DNA of 64,000 bases, taken from Wolbachia endosymbiont (group A) of Bibio marci. Its GTDB lineage: Bacteria; Pseudomonadota; Alphaproteobacteria; Rickettsiales; Anaplasmataceae. The DNA lies in assembly GCF_947251645.1 (NCBI RefSeq), contig NZ_OX366364.1, positions 1,291,352-1,355,351 on the forward strand, read 5' to 3'. Below the pieces are notes generated by a model that was not told the origin of the DNA, did no database searches, and worked only from the letters and a program-made list of their open reading frames with translations. This document shows, one piece after another, positions 25,802 through 34,360 of this stretch (position 1 is the first letter of the stretch; each line of letters starts with the position of its first letter). Made by a program: the position numbers and the translations under genes.

Positions 25802-26670
25802 GAGCTTGTCCGGAAACTGGTAAACTCAAGCATATTCCCTCCTTAACATAACCCTACTCATAGCCAGGTATATGAAATTTTCAGTGGATGTTGTAAATAT
25901 TCCTTTGATAGCCTTCTATTCCTCAAGCAAAAGTCCTTTCTACAACCCATCTTCTTGACTGTACTTTAAACCCCTGTTCCCTCATTGGTAGTAGTTCAGG
26001 TGGTGTGTCTTTGTGTACCCAAAACCTACATGGAGGCCTTTTAACAATTTCAATGTCTATTCCGTACTCTTTTTCTATGTACTCCTTTAAATTTCTTCCT
26101 TGATACCCCATATCAGACCACATTTTCTTAACGTTAGTATATTTTTTCCTCATATTATCCAATGCTACCATCTCTGTCATTTTCACTAGCAGCACCCACA
26201 TAACAGCCTAATATAAAACCCTGAGATTATGTGCCTTTTTCTACCTTTTACTTTTTTACTCCCATCATAACCTTTGACCCCCCTTTTTCTGTCGTTTTTA
26301 CAGATTACTATGCAAGCACTTGGCTCCTCGTTTCTTCCCATTTTTGACCTACTATATTTAGTGATATCGTAGTTCATTTTTTCGAAAATTCCTTGCTTTT
26401 TCCACCTCCTAAATTGTTCATATACTTTCTTCCATGGCGTGCGGTAAATAGCGCCATTGACATCCTGTACGTAGTACATAAAAAATTGCCGATAATACTT
26501 CTCTTTTGCTATGTTTTAGCGGCCTTCCTCCTTTCTTGTATGATACTCTAAAGTGTTTCTCTATTAGCGACCACTCTCTTTCACTAAGATCTGTAGGATA
26601 CTTTCTTCTCATTTCTAACCCCATTTTTAAAACTCATATACTATACTTTTTTTCGTTTGCGGATAAGCTC
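25802..26670 (-). mobile_element. Second IS5-type element, copy B
   Basis: 869 bp, inverted relative to copy A (18236-19382), same ends (GAGCTTGTCCGG... and ...GGATAAGCTC). It is flanked by TCA on the left (group II intron side) and TTA on the right (palindromic repeat side). This copy lacks the 270-bp MITE, giving the empty-site reference for it. Confidence 0.85.
25900..26624 (-). pseudogene. IS5-type transposase, copy B, frameshifted
   Basis: Three pieces in different frames (26418-26624, 26186-26479 and 25923-26201) reproduce the order seen in copy A: MRRKYPTDLSEREW / CQWRYLP, WKKVYEQFRRWKKQ, then MWSDMGYQGRNLKEYI and RRWVVERTFA, followed by a stop. Because both copies share the lesions, they were duplicated or converted after the gene was already broken, or moved by an enzyme supplied elsewhere. 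Confidence 0.88.
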
Positions 26671-26740
26671 TTAGCCGCTAACAAGTAGCGGGATGACGAT
26701 TGTCAGGCTAGCTGTCATCCCAGTGCCCAGACACTGGGAT
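26671..26740. repeat. Palindromic repeats left of IS903-group copy 2
   Basis: CCGCTAACAAGTAGCGGGATGACG, then GATTGTCAGGCTAGCTGTCATCCCAGTGCCCAGACACTGGGAT. The same junction of the two palindrome families recurs at 44995-45089. Confidence 0.75.
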
Positions 26741-27829
26741 GGCTTTGTTGCATCGCACCTTATACTGGTAGTAATTTACGATAAATATCATGTAGCCATT
26801 TCAAATTTAGCCATACCAATTTCAGTAAATTGATTAAGCAAATAGCACTTAATCAGCAATTCTTTTTCGCGATTTACTTCGGATTTATTCCTAAAGCTGA
26901 ATCCAAATATTTGCTTTAATCTTGAGAAAAACCCTTCAATATAAGATCTTTTCCCATAATTTACTTCTTTTTTCCATTCTTTCACGCCATCTTCACCGTA
27001 TAATTTTATTAACCTAATAGCAGCATTTCTGTCAGACATATAATCTATTTCTGGATGTTCTGCCGCATTGTTTATTGGTGGAATTTTTGCCTTTATATCA
27101 TATTCGTGACACAATTTGTAAAACTTGTGCCTATCATATGCCCTATCTGCATATAGTGCTTTTATGATATGCTGAAAATTAACTTCTTTAAGCAAATCGC
27201 AAGCTCCATAGTGATCAGAGTAGACACCGTTACTGTATTTTACAGCTATAGCTTTTTTGCTGTTTATATTCAACATTACATGCAATTTTCTTGTCTGTTC
27301 ATAGCCATGATATTTTCTGTTAGCGCTATTTTCCTTGCTGTGACCAGGGGTATTGTTGTAAATGCTGATACCTGTACTATCTATAGCAATTTCGATGTCT
27401 TCCATATTATTTTTATCAATTCTGCAATCATTGATCTTAATATTAAGTTTCTTAAACCTTCTTGATGCTTGTGAATAGCTGATAACTGCTAAATCTCTTC
27501 CTATTTGTTGCATATATCCTTTTATAAACCCCACCGTTTGTCTTAAACCAATTCTAAAAAGATTGACAATTATATGCACCAAAATCACAACTTTATCACT
27601 GTAAATATAGTTGCCGCCTTGCATTTTTGGACTATTTTCATACCAATTTTCTATGGCTTCATTGATATAATGAAAAATATTTCCTCTTTCCTGGAGAAAT
27701 TTGTTATATTCATTTTGGTTACTGACTTTCATTTTCTGTGGCATATTTTTTCTTCAACAGTTAAATGGTTATTTATAATGAATTTTGTCAGTAGCCACCA
27801 GATTTTTTCGGTTGCTATGCAACAAAGCC
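26741..27829 (-). mobile_element. IS5-family, IS903-group insertion sequence, copy 2
   Basis: 1089 bp, same ends and same orientation as copy 1. The 9-bp direct repeat CACTGGGAT lies at 26732-26740 and 27830-27838, again in the arm of the CCCAGTG...CACTGGGAT palindrome. The right flank also resembles that of copy 1 for about 600 bp. Confidence 0.95.
26788..27744 (-). CDS. IS903-group transposase, copy 2
   Basis: 318 residues with intact IAIDSTGISIYN, ALYADRAYD and RSYIEGFFSRLKQ catalytic blocks. It differs from copy 1 by a few substitutions (His for Arg in NRKYHGYEQ, Asp in GVYSDHYGA). No frameshift. Confidence 0.94.
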   Translation of the reverse strand: MPQKMKVSNQNEYNKFLQERGNIFHYINEAIENWYENSPKMQGGNYIYSDKVVILVHIIVNLFRIGLRQTVGFIKGYMQQIGRDLAVISYSQASRRFKKLNIKINDCRIDKNNMEDIEIAIDSTGISIYNNTPGHSKENSANRKYHGYEQTRKLHVMLNINSKKAIAVKYSNGVYSDHYGACDLLKEVNFQHIIKALYADRAYDRHKFYKLCHEYDIKAKIPPINNAAEHPEIDYMSDRNAAIRLIKLYGEDGVKEWKKEVNYGKRSYIEGFFSRLKQIFGFSFRNKSEVNREKELLIKCYLLNQFTEIGMAKFEMAT

Positions 27830-27838
27830 CACTGGGAT

Positions 27839-28000
27839 CCAGGAAAGTTTGCTTGTTTACAAGCAAACTAGCATAGAAAGTGGTTACAACGTTTTCGATG
27901 AGATTATATGGAAAACTGGATTCCAGTGTCAAGCACTGGAATGACATCACAGGGGCACTGGAATGACACCTCTCTTGGGCTCTTTTAGCTATAAACATTA
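27839..28000. repeat. Palindromic repeats right of IS903-group copy 2
   Basis: The hairpin TTTGCTTGTTTACAAGCAAA, then GGATTCCAGTGTCAAGCACTGGAATGACATC and GGGGCACTGGAATGACACC. Close to 7206-7345 in order and sequence. Confidence 0.7.
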
Positions 28001-28437
28001 AGAAATTTACCAAACGAAAAAAAGGCAAAAGAAGCCCTGGTCATTGTCTATTTTCAGTATTGGCGTTTTTTAAGTCTTAAACACTGCAATTTAGCTGCTT
28101 TTAAATGCAACTCACCTTTGTTTAAATGTTTAAGAAATTTACTAAGCAGAAAAAAAGGCAAAAGAAACCCCGTGGTAATTAGTGTTCACTCTCTAATCCT
28201 TCAAATTGGCGTACTATACTGTCTTAAACGACTTATAAGCGCGTTTCAGCTTATATGGGTAAAAACCCAGAAATATTGTGAAGACATAAGGTGCACATAG
28301 TGCAAAAAATTAAAAATAAGACGTCAACTACGTTGTTTTTTTACTGCTTAATCTGCACAGATGAAGATAACTGAATACCTTCAGTTTCATGATAAGGGGG
28401 CTGGCGAAATGTGTCAAGGAAGTTTTTCGTTTCTATC
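28001..28437. repeat. Dispersed ~440-bp repeat block, copy 2
   Basis: Second copy of the block at 7346-7790: two tandem halves beginning AAGAAATTTACCAAACG and AAGAAATTTACTAAGCAG, A-runs with GGCAAAAGAAGCCC and GGCAAAAGAAACCCC, ending in TTCAGTTTCATGATAAGGGGGCTGGCGAAATG. No conserved reading frame. It lies just before the cytochrome b561 gene. Confidence 0.75.
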
Positions 28438-28565
28438 AGCTACCTAGATGACAGGATTGCTCTTGAATTTGTATAGCTACATTGTCGGTAAATCTAAATT
28501 GCTTTAATAATTTTGATTGAAAAATAGTTTTTCTATTATATAAATGCTACTTTAGGGTAATCAAA

Positions 28566-29087
28566 ATGGAAAACGATAAATATAGCCTAGGTTTAAGAGT
28601 TATCCATTGGTTGATGGCTATTTTTATTATCGGTATGCTTTGCTCTGGACTTTATATGAAAAGCTTACCACTTAGCAATGAAATTAAGTTCAACATATAC
28701 ACTATTCATAAGGCTTGCGGTATCACTATTCTTGGATTAATCATAGTACGCATATTTTTTCGCGTCTTTACTTATGTTCCACCACTTCCAGCAAATTTTT
28801 CTCGGTTTGTAATCAATGCAAGTAAAACAGTACACTTTGGTTTATATTCTTTAATGGTGCTAATGCCACTATCTGGCTATGTCATGTCTTCTGCTTCTGG
28901 CAAAAAGATCAAGTATTTTTTTCATATCCCTTTGTTGATTAATCAAAACAAAGACCTAGCTAACACGGCTAATGAGCTACATTCGATGCTTGCATATTTT
29001 ATGGTACTCTTTATAATCTTACATATACTTGGCGCTTTGAAGCACACATTTATAGATAAACAAAACATTTTTAAACGCATGATATAG
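28566..29087 (+). CDS. cybB: Cytochrome b561
   Basis: 173-residue di-haem membrane protein of the bacterial CybB type, with four spans. Candidate haem ligands: His in RVIHWLMAIF (span 1), TIHKACGITI (span 2), TVHFGLYSLM (span 3), and NELHSMLAYF / ILHILGALKHTF (span 4). The family passes electrons between quinol and other partners or reduces superoxide; the exact donor is unknown here. Five bases separate it from the nitronate monooxygenase-like gene, so the two are probably cotranscribed. Confidence 0.92.
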   Translation: MENDKYSLGLRVIHWLMAIFIIGMLCSGLYMKSLPLSNEIKFNIYTIHKACGITILGLIIVRIFFRVFTYVPPLPANFSRFVINASKTVHFGLYSLMVLMPLSGYVMSSASGKKIKYFFHIPLLINQNKDLANTANELHSMLAYFMVLFIILHILGALKHTFIDKQNIFKRMI

Positions 29088-29092
29088 GTTAT

Positions 29093-30121
29093 ATGTTAAG
29101 TAGCCTCTGGAAAAAAGGAACAGATTTTCTTGGCAGTGAGTTTGCGATAATGGGTGGTGCTATGAGCTGGGTTTCAGAGAGAAACTTGGTTTCAGCAATC
29201 TCAAACGCTGGTGGTTTTGGTGTAATTGCATGTGGTGCAATGTTTCCAGACTTACTGGAAAAGGAAATCATAGAGACACAAAAATTAACTAACAAGCCAT
29301 TTGGTGTAAACCTAATTACTATGCACCCAAAGTTGAGTGAGTTGATAGATGTGTGTATTGAAACGAAAGTAAGCCACATAGTTCTTGCTGGCGGATTACC
29401 AACGAAGCCTAATATAGAAAAAATTAAGAGTGCAGGCATTGAAGTTATGTGCTTTGCACCAGCATTAAGCCTTGCGAAAAGGTTAGTAAAAATGGGAGTA
29501 GATGCGTTAATAATAGAAGGAATGGAAGCAGGTGGGCACATAGGGCCAGTTAGCACTTCTGTTCTTGCACAAGAGATATTACCTCATTTTAAAAATGAAC
29601 AAATACCAGTGTTTGTCGCAGGTGGAATAGGCAGAGGTGAAATGATAGTTAATTACCTAGAAATGGGAGCAAGTGGCTGTCAAATAGGTACATTATTTGT
29701 CTGCACTAATGAATCAATTGCCCACAAAAATTTTAAGGAAGTGTTTATTAAATCAGCCGCACGTAATGCAATACCTTCTGTACAGATAAGTGCTGATTTT
29801 CCTGTAATTCCAGTAAGAGCTATAGCCAACAAAGCAAGCGATGACTTTATGAAGCGTCAAAAAGAAGTTATTGATGAATACCAAAAGGGACAGATCTCAA
29901 AAGAAGATGGGCAGCTTGAAATAGAAAAATTCTGGGCTGGAGCTTTAAGAAGGGCAGTGATTGAAGGAGATGTTGAAACGGGATCTTTAATGGCCGGTCA
30001 AAGTGTTGGCATGGTTGATAAGGAAAAGCCTGTAAAAGAAGTAGTGAATATGTTAGTTCAACAGGCAAACAATTATATTGAGAGCAAATCTGTAGAAGTA
30101 GAAAGCCCAGAAAGCAAATAG
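29093..30121 (+). CDS. Nitronate monooxygenase-like FMN enzyme (2-nitropropane dioxygenase family)
   Basis: 342 residues with a TIM-barrel FMN-binding fold. Marks: FAIMGGAMSWVSERNLVSAI, SNAGGFGVIACG, the family signature IIEGMEAGGHIGP with the catalytic His, VFVAGGIGRGEMIVNYLEMG and GCQIGTLFVCT (phosphate binding). FabK-type enoyl-ACP reductases share this fold, and Wolbachia relatives might use it in fatty-acid synthesis; the sequence alone does not decide. It is coupled to cybB upstream, so a redox link is possible. Confidence 0.85.
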   Translation: MLSSLWKKGTDFLGSEFAIMGGAMSWVSERNLVSAISNAGGFGVIACGAMFPDLLEKEIIETQKLTNKPFGVNLITMHPKLSELIDVCIETKVSHIVLAGGLPTKPNIEKIKSAGIEVMCFAPALSLAKRLVKMGVDALIIEGMEAGGHIGPVSTSVLAQEILPHFKNEQIPVFVAGGIGRGEMIVNYLEMGASGCQIGTLFVCTNESIAHKNFKEVFIKSAARNAIPSVQISADFPVIPVRAIANKASDDFMKRQKEVIDEYQKGQISKEDGQLEIEKFWAGALRRAVIEGDVETGSLMAGQSVGMVDKEKPVKEVVNMLVQQANNYIESKSVEVESPESK

Positions 30122-30234
30122 TTAAGCGACCTCACAATAAGCAAATTATCCATATATGGCATAATTGCCCAGTTTTAATGTAAAATTAACGCTAAAGAGG
30201 TATCTATACATTTTATTATGTATGGAGGAATGTT

Positions 30235-31485
30235 ATGCTAAGTCCTTTAAAAAAATCTCAGAATAATACAGGAGATATTAACCAACAATTGCACAACACT
30301 ATATACAAAAAGGTAACAAAAAAAGAGCACAAACATCCAAGCCCACAATCTGAAAAAGACAGAACTCTGAAAGAATGCATAGAGTTATTCAAGAAAGAGG
30401 CTGACCCTGAGGTATTAACTAAATTAGAAAAATCGCTGAGAGAACGAATTGAATTAGAAAAATCACCGAAAAAACAAGAGGAATATCAAAAACATTATAA
30501 GTATTATATCAAAAACTTTCTTCCTGTATTGAAAGATGAAGTAATAAAATCAGGAGCACTAGCTGTATCTACAGTATTTGGCAATGGAATAGAACAATCA
30601 AAAAGACCACAAACAAAAAGAGGAAAAATAGTAAAAACAATTTTGGATATTACTAACAGGAGCAGCAGTGTAAGCTCAATACCAAGTGCTGTTAAAGAAA
30701 ATATTGAAGATCAAATGCAGCTAGGACATATTGAAGAGCAAAACAACACACAAGAAACACCCTTAAATGTAGCTGAGAAAAAAAGTGGTGATACTAAAAT
30801 ACTTGGCCAATTAGATATTCCGAAAGAGGTATCTAGAAAATATAGTAAAGTTATGGAGCAATTAAAGAAGAATATAAAAACTCCTAAGCTTGGTAACGGT
30901 AGTGGTTCAGATAGTGGAATAGACTCACCTGGACTGAGTGAAAAAAACTCGATATCACCAATAAATAGTAGAAAAAACAGTTTAACATCAATAGCAAGCA
31001 CTTCATCTGAGGAAAGTTTAAACTCAACATTGAGCTCTGTTGAAGAAGATAATGGCTTACAACCAGAGGGTGGAGAAAAAACTGAGTTATTAGAATCAAA
31101 TTTGGAATCACCAAAAGAAAACGAGACTCAAGTGCAGCCAGAGCAGACTGTAAAAAAAGAGCCAAAAATGCAAGAAAATGAAAACTCAGATGGTCAAGCA
31201 AATCCAGATCAAGTTAAGAAAGATATCCTACTTAAAAACCAACCCAATAACAGAAATCTTCACGTTGCATTTGTAGCAGGTTGTGCTCTCTCCACAATAG
31301 GGTGCATTGTTGCAGGAGCAATGACATCAGGATTGATAGGAGCAGGACTACTTGCTATGGCTGCAGTGTTTGCTATAGCAGCAGTAGCTGAATTGCATTC
31401 AAACTTCCTATCAAGTAAATTAATATCCATTAATGTGAGTCCTCTTGTTGATGATAAAGAGCTTACAGCATGTTCACAGCGGTAA
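30235..31485 (+). CDS. Uncharacterised Ser-rich protein with C-terminal membrane hairpin; candidate effector
   Basis: 416 residues, family not recognised. Residues 1-110 are charged and helical. Residues about 141-330 are Ser/Glu-rich and look disordered. Two adjacent hydrophobic spans follow at about 342-362 and 364-386. No signal peptide. Residues 226-231 read DSGIDS, which fits the DSGxxS pattern recognised by beta-TrCP ubiquitin ligases in eukaryotes. A strong ribosome-binding site (GGAGG) precedes the ATG. It lies just upstream of the accessory type IV secretion genes. A host-directed role is inference. Confidence 0.72.
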   Translation: MLSPLKKSQNNTGDINQQLHNTIYKKVTKKEHKHPSPQSEKDRTLKECIELFKKEADPEVLTKLEKSLRERIELEKSPKKQEEYQKHYKYYIKNFLPVLKDEVIKSGALAVSTVFGNGIEQSKRPQTKRGKIVKTILDITNRSSSVSSIPSAVKENIEDQMQLGHIEEQNNTQETPLNVAEKKSGDTKILGQLDIPKEVSRKYSKVMEQLKKNIKTPKLGNGSGSDSGIDSPGLSEKNSISPINSRKNSLTSIASTSSEESLNSTLSSVEEDNGLQPEGGEKTELLESNLESPKENETQVQPEQTVKKEPKMQENENSDGQANPDQVKKDILLKNQPNNRNLHVAFVAGCALSTIGCIVAGAMTSGLIGAGLLAMAAVFAIAAVAELHSNFLSSKLISINVSPLVDDKELTACSQR

Positions 31486-31583
31486 AAATTAAATATGTGT
31501 TACTTGTAGTGGATAAGTGAATTCAGTTCTTGCCTATTGATATAAAAGTTGTTATATTTGAGGAATGTTTAAAAGGTGTTTAG

Positions 31584-31961
31584 TTGATGCGCATTCAATT
31601 GAATAAAGTTTTGGTTTTTATAGCCTTATTAAGTTTCATTTTTGCATCATATTCTAGCGAAGCAAGTTCGGTGAGTGATGAGTTAAAGGATGTACAAGAA
31701 ACGGTAAAAAATTTTATTTCTTCATTTTCAATTAAAGATACTGTAGAAAATATGAGTCCTTCAACAATCATAGGGTTGTGTATAGCTGCGGTGATACTTG
31801 CAGTAGTGTTCAGAGGTCTAATCTTTTTTATGATAATGTTTGGTGTACTGGTCCTGATGTTCGGTAGTACAGAAAAGGCAACAGACTACTTAAAAGAAAA
31901 ATTTAACTTTGCAAAAGATATAAAATTACAATCCGATAGCGAAAAAAAAGATAAAAATTAA
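31584..31961 (+). CDS. Small exported membrane protein, VirB2-pilin-like
   Basis: 125 residues. A signal peptide (residues 1-29, LVFIALLSFIFASYSSEASS) is followed by a polar helix (EVLKDVQETVK-like, 33-60), then two adjoining hydrophobic spans (TIIGLCIAAVILAVVF, GLIFFMIMFGVLVLMFG) and a charged tail. The order signal peptide, two spans and short tail resembles VirB2/TrbC pilins, and the VirB4 gene follows by 32 bases. The length and the polar insert are unusual, so the pilin call is tentative. Confidence 0.6.
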   Translation: MMRIQLNKVLVFIALLSFIFASYSSEASSVSDELKDVQETVKNFISSFSIKDTVENMSPSTIIGLCIAAVILAVVFRGLIFFMIMFGVLVLMFGSTEKATDYLKEKFNFAKDIKLQSDSEKKDKN

Positions 31962-31982
31962 GATAGTATTTTTATCTTTTTT
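31944..31982 (+). terminator. Hairpin between pilin-like gene and virB4
   Basis: AAAAAAGATAAAAA (31944-31957) is perfectly complementary to TTTTTATCTTTTTT (31969-31982), a 14-bp A+T-rich stem ending in T6, with the stop codon of the pilin-like gene in its loop. It may act as a partial terminator that lowers expression of the virB4-like gene relative to the pilin-like gene. Confidence 0.5.
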
Positions 31983-31993
31983 AATTATCTTTA

Positions 31994-34360
31994 TTGAATA
32001 CGCATATGCAGCTAAAAGTACCAGCGATTAACTCTAAGTTTGAAAAAAAGAACAACTTAGCATTACTAGAAAGCATTGATTTAGATTTCATTCCGTATGC
32101 TTGTCATTACGATGAAGAAACCATACTAACAAAACAGGGAGAATTGTTAAAAATAATCAAGTTAGAAGATTATTCTTCTGTTGATAACTACAGCGACCTT
32201 AGAACTGAAATTAGAAAAAGCATATCAAAAAATATTAATAGCCTATATTTTACCGTTTGGATTCATACCGTTAGAAAGCGCAATAAGTTGAGCTTAAAAT
32301 GGAATAAAACTGAAGACTTCTCTGATAAGCTACATTCAGCGCGGTTTGATAAACTTACTGATAGTAAATTACAGTATATAAATGAATTATATATTGTAAT
32401 ATTGTTTAGCGATTTTGGCAAGCATACTAATAATTCATTTTTTTTTAATAGAATAAAGAATAAGCATAAGCTGTCTTTACAAGGAAGCCACCAGGAGTTG
32501 CAAAAGATAACTGACTTAATTCACAGTGATTTAGGACCTTTTGGAGCTAAAAAACTGGGTCTAAGATTTAGTGAAGGTAAAATATATTCTGAAATGATAG
32601 AATTTCTCCACTATATTGTTACATTAACGCACAAAGATTATCCAATACATGAAGGGGACCTGTCGCAATATATTAGAAATTTTAAAATAGCTTTTGGTTT
32701 TAATACGTTTCAAACAATATTTGAAAGTCAACAGAAATTTGGCTCTATTTTCAGCATAAAGGAATACCGGGAAATCTCTTTAGGCAATATAGATAGATGC
32801 TTGCAGCTTGAATCTGAATTTATCATTACAGAAATAATGATATTTACTAGTAATAGTAAGGCAATAAAAGAATTTAACAAACAAATTAACATGCTGCAAA
32901 TTAGTGAGGATAATACCTTACTTAAAAATTCAGGAATTGAAGAAATAATAGAGCTTGAAAAGACCTCTAGTATAGACTTTTGCCAACAGAAAATTATTTT
33001 TACAATATTTGCAGACGATAGGAATAAGTTAGCCGAAAATATTAGTGATTTATCTTCTATAATGTCATTAATTGGCTTCATGATATTTAGAACTGATTTA
33101 CATATGGAAAGTCATTTTTGGGCACAACTTCCGGGCAATTTTACTTTTATTACACAACCGAAAAATATATTAGCAAAGTATGCTTGCAGTTTTGCTATGC
33201 TGCATGATTTTACGTCAGGTGCATTAAAAGGAGGAAGGTGGAAAGAAGCGGTAACAGTTTTTTTCTCAAGAAAAAGAAATCCTTACTTCTTTAATTTCCA
33301 TGGAAAAAGAAGTAATGGCCATACTACGATACTTGGAGCTCCAAATTCAGGCAGAACTTCACTCATTAATTTCCTATTATCAGAATCAAGAAAGTTTAAC
33401 CCAAGAACTGTCATATTGGATAACACTGGAAAGTCGATAATTTTTACTAAAGCAGTGAGTGGTAAATATTATATAATCGATCCAAAGTATAAGGACAAAA
33501 GCCTAAAATTTAATCCACTAAACATTGAAGATAGTGCTTCCAATCGCAATATGTTGGTTGAACTAATCAAAAGAATGGTAGCCGATACGAGCTTGGTGGA
33601 CGTAGAAGAAAAGATAAGAAAAATTGTGAATTCTATATTTGCTATACCCAAGGAATCACGTTCTATTTCACAAATTTCTGAGGTGCTTTTGCTCTTGGGG
33701 GGTAAGGTAAGTAGATGGTGTGACGGTGGTGAGTTTGCTTACTTATTTCAAGATGGTGATGAATCAGATATTGACTGGGAAACAAAAATTATATCTCTCA
33801 ACACCGCAAACCTTACAAAACAAAAGGAATGTATGTCCGTGATACTTTACTATTTTTTATATTCTTTTGAGGCAAAATGTGATGGCTCGCCTGCAATACT
33901 TGTTTTGGATGAAGCATGGGAGATAAGTAATGTTTTTCCTACAGAGAAAGAGTTTGATAACTGGATGCAAAGAATGACGGAACTAAATGTTGTGGTAATC
34001 TTAAGTACTGAAAATTTAAATCTCGCATTTGCTAGCAAATTTACTCAATATTTAGATAAACATGTTGATACAAGAATCTTGATGCCGAACATCAATGCAA
34101 ATAGATTATATATGAAGGCATTTTCTTTATCAAAAGAGGAGCTGAATATAATTCTGCAGACGCCAACACAGGAAGGTTTATTTTTGATAAAGCAGTACAA
34201 AGGATTAGTAACTTTAAATTTAGATTTAGAGAATATGCAAGAAATACATGTACTTTCAGCTAACAAAGAGACTATAAAGTATATGTACGAGGCAATAAAA
34301 GAAAAAGGGGAAGAAGTTAATGAGTGGTTACCGGTGTTTTATGAGAAGTGTAAAGCTTAA
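31994..34360 (+). CDS. virB4: VirB4-II, type IV secretion ATPase paralogue with altered Walker A
   Basis: 788 residues, full VirB4 length, with a CagE/VirB4 N-terminal domain (FIPYACHYDEETILTKQGEL) and a RecA-like C-terminal domain. The P-loop at about residues 448-455 is GAPNSGRT, with Arg in place of the invariant Lys. Walker B is AILVLDEAWE at about 636-645, and the VirB4 end motif QTPTQEGLFLIKQY is kept. Rickettsiales carry two VirB4 proteins, one of which has a degenerate ATP site; this fits the second. It overlaps the next gene by 20 bases and follows the pilin-like gene. Confidence 0.9.
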   Translation: MNTHMQLKVPAINSKFEKKNNLALLESIDLDFIPYACHYDEETILTKQGELLKIIKLEDYSSVDNYSDLRTEIRKSISKNINSLYFTVWIHTVRKRNKLSLKWNKTEDFSDKLHSARFDKLTDSKLQYINELYIVILFSDFGKHTNNSFFFNRIKNKHKLSLQGSHQELQKITDLIHSDLGPFGAKKLGLRFSEGKIYSEMIEFLHYIVTLTHKDYPIHEGDLSQYIRNFKIAFGFNTFQTIFESQQKFGSIFSIKEYREISLGNIDRCLQLESEFIITEIMIFTSNSKAIKEFNKQINMLQISEDNTLLKNSGIEEIIELEKTSSIDFCQQKIIFTIFADDRNKLAENISDLSSIMSLIGFMIFRTDLHMESHFWAQLPGNFTFITQPKNILAKYACSFAMLHDFTSGALKGGRWKEAVTVFFSRKRNPYFFNFHGKRSNGHTTILGAPNSGRTSLINFLLSESRKFNPRTVILDNTGKSIIFTKAVSGKYYIIDPKYKDKSLKFNPLNIEDSASNRNMLVELIKRMVADTSLVDVEEKIRKIVNSIFAIPKESRSISQISEVLLLLGGKVSRWCDGGEFAYLFQDGDESDIDWETKIISLNTANLTKQKECMSVILYYFLYSFEAKCDGSPAILVLDEAWEISNVFPTEKEFDNWMQRMTELNVVVILSTENLNLAFASKFTQYLDKHVDTRILMPNINANRLYMKAFSLSKEELNIILQTPTQEGLFLIKQYKGLVTLNLDLENMQEIHVLSANKETIKYMYEAIKEKGEEVNEWLPVFYEKCKA

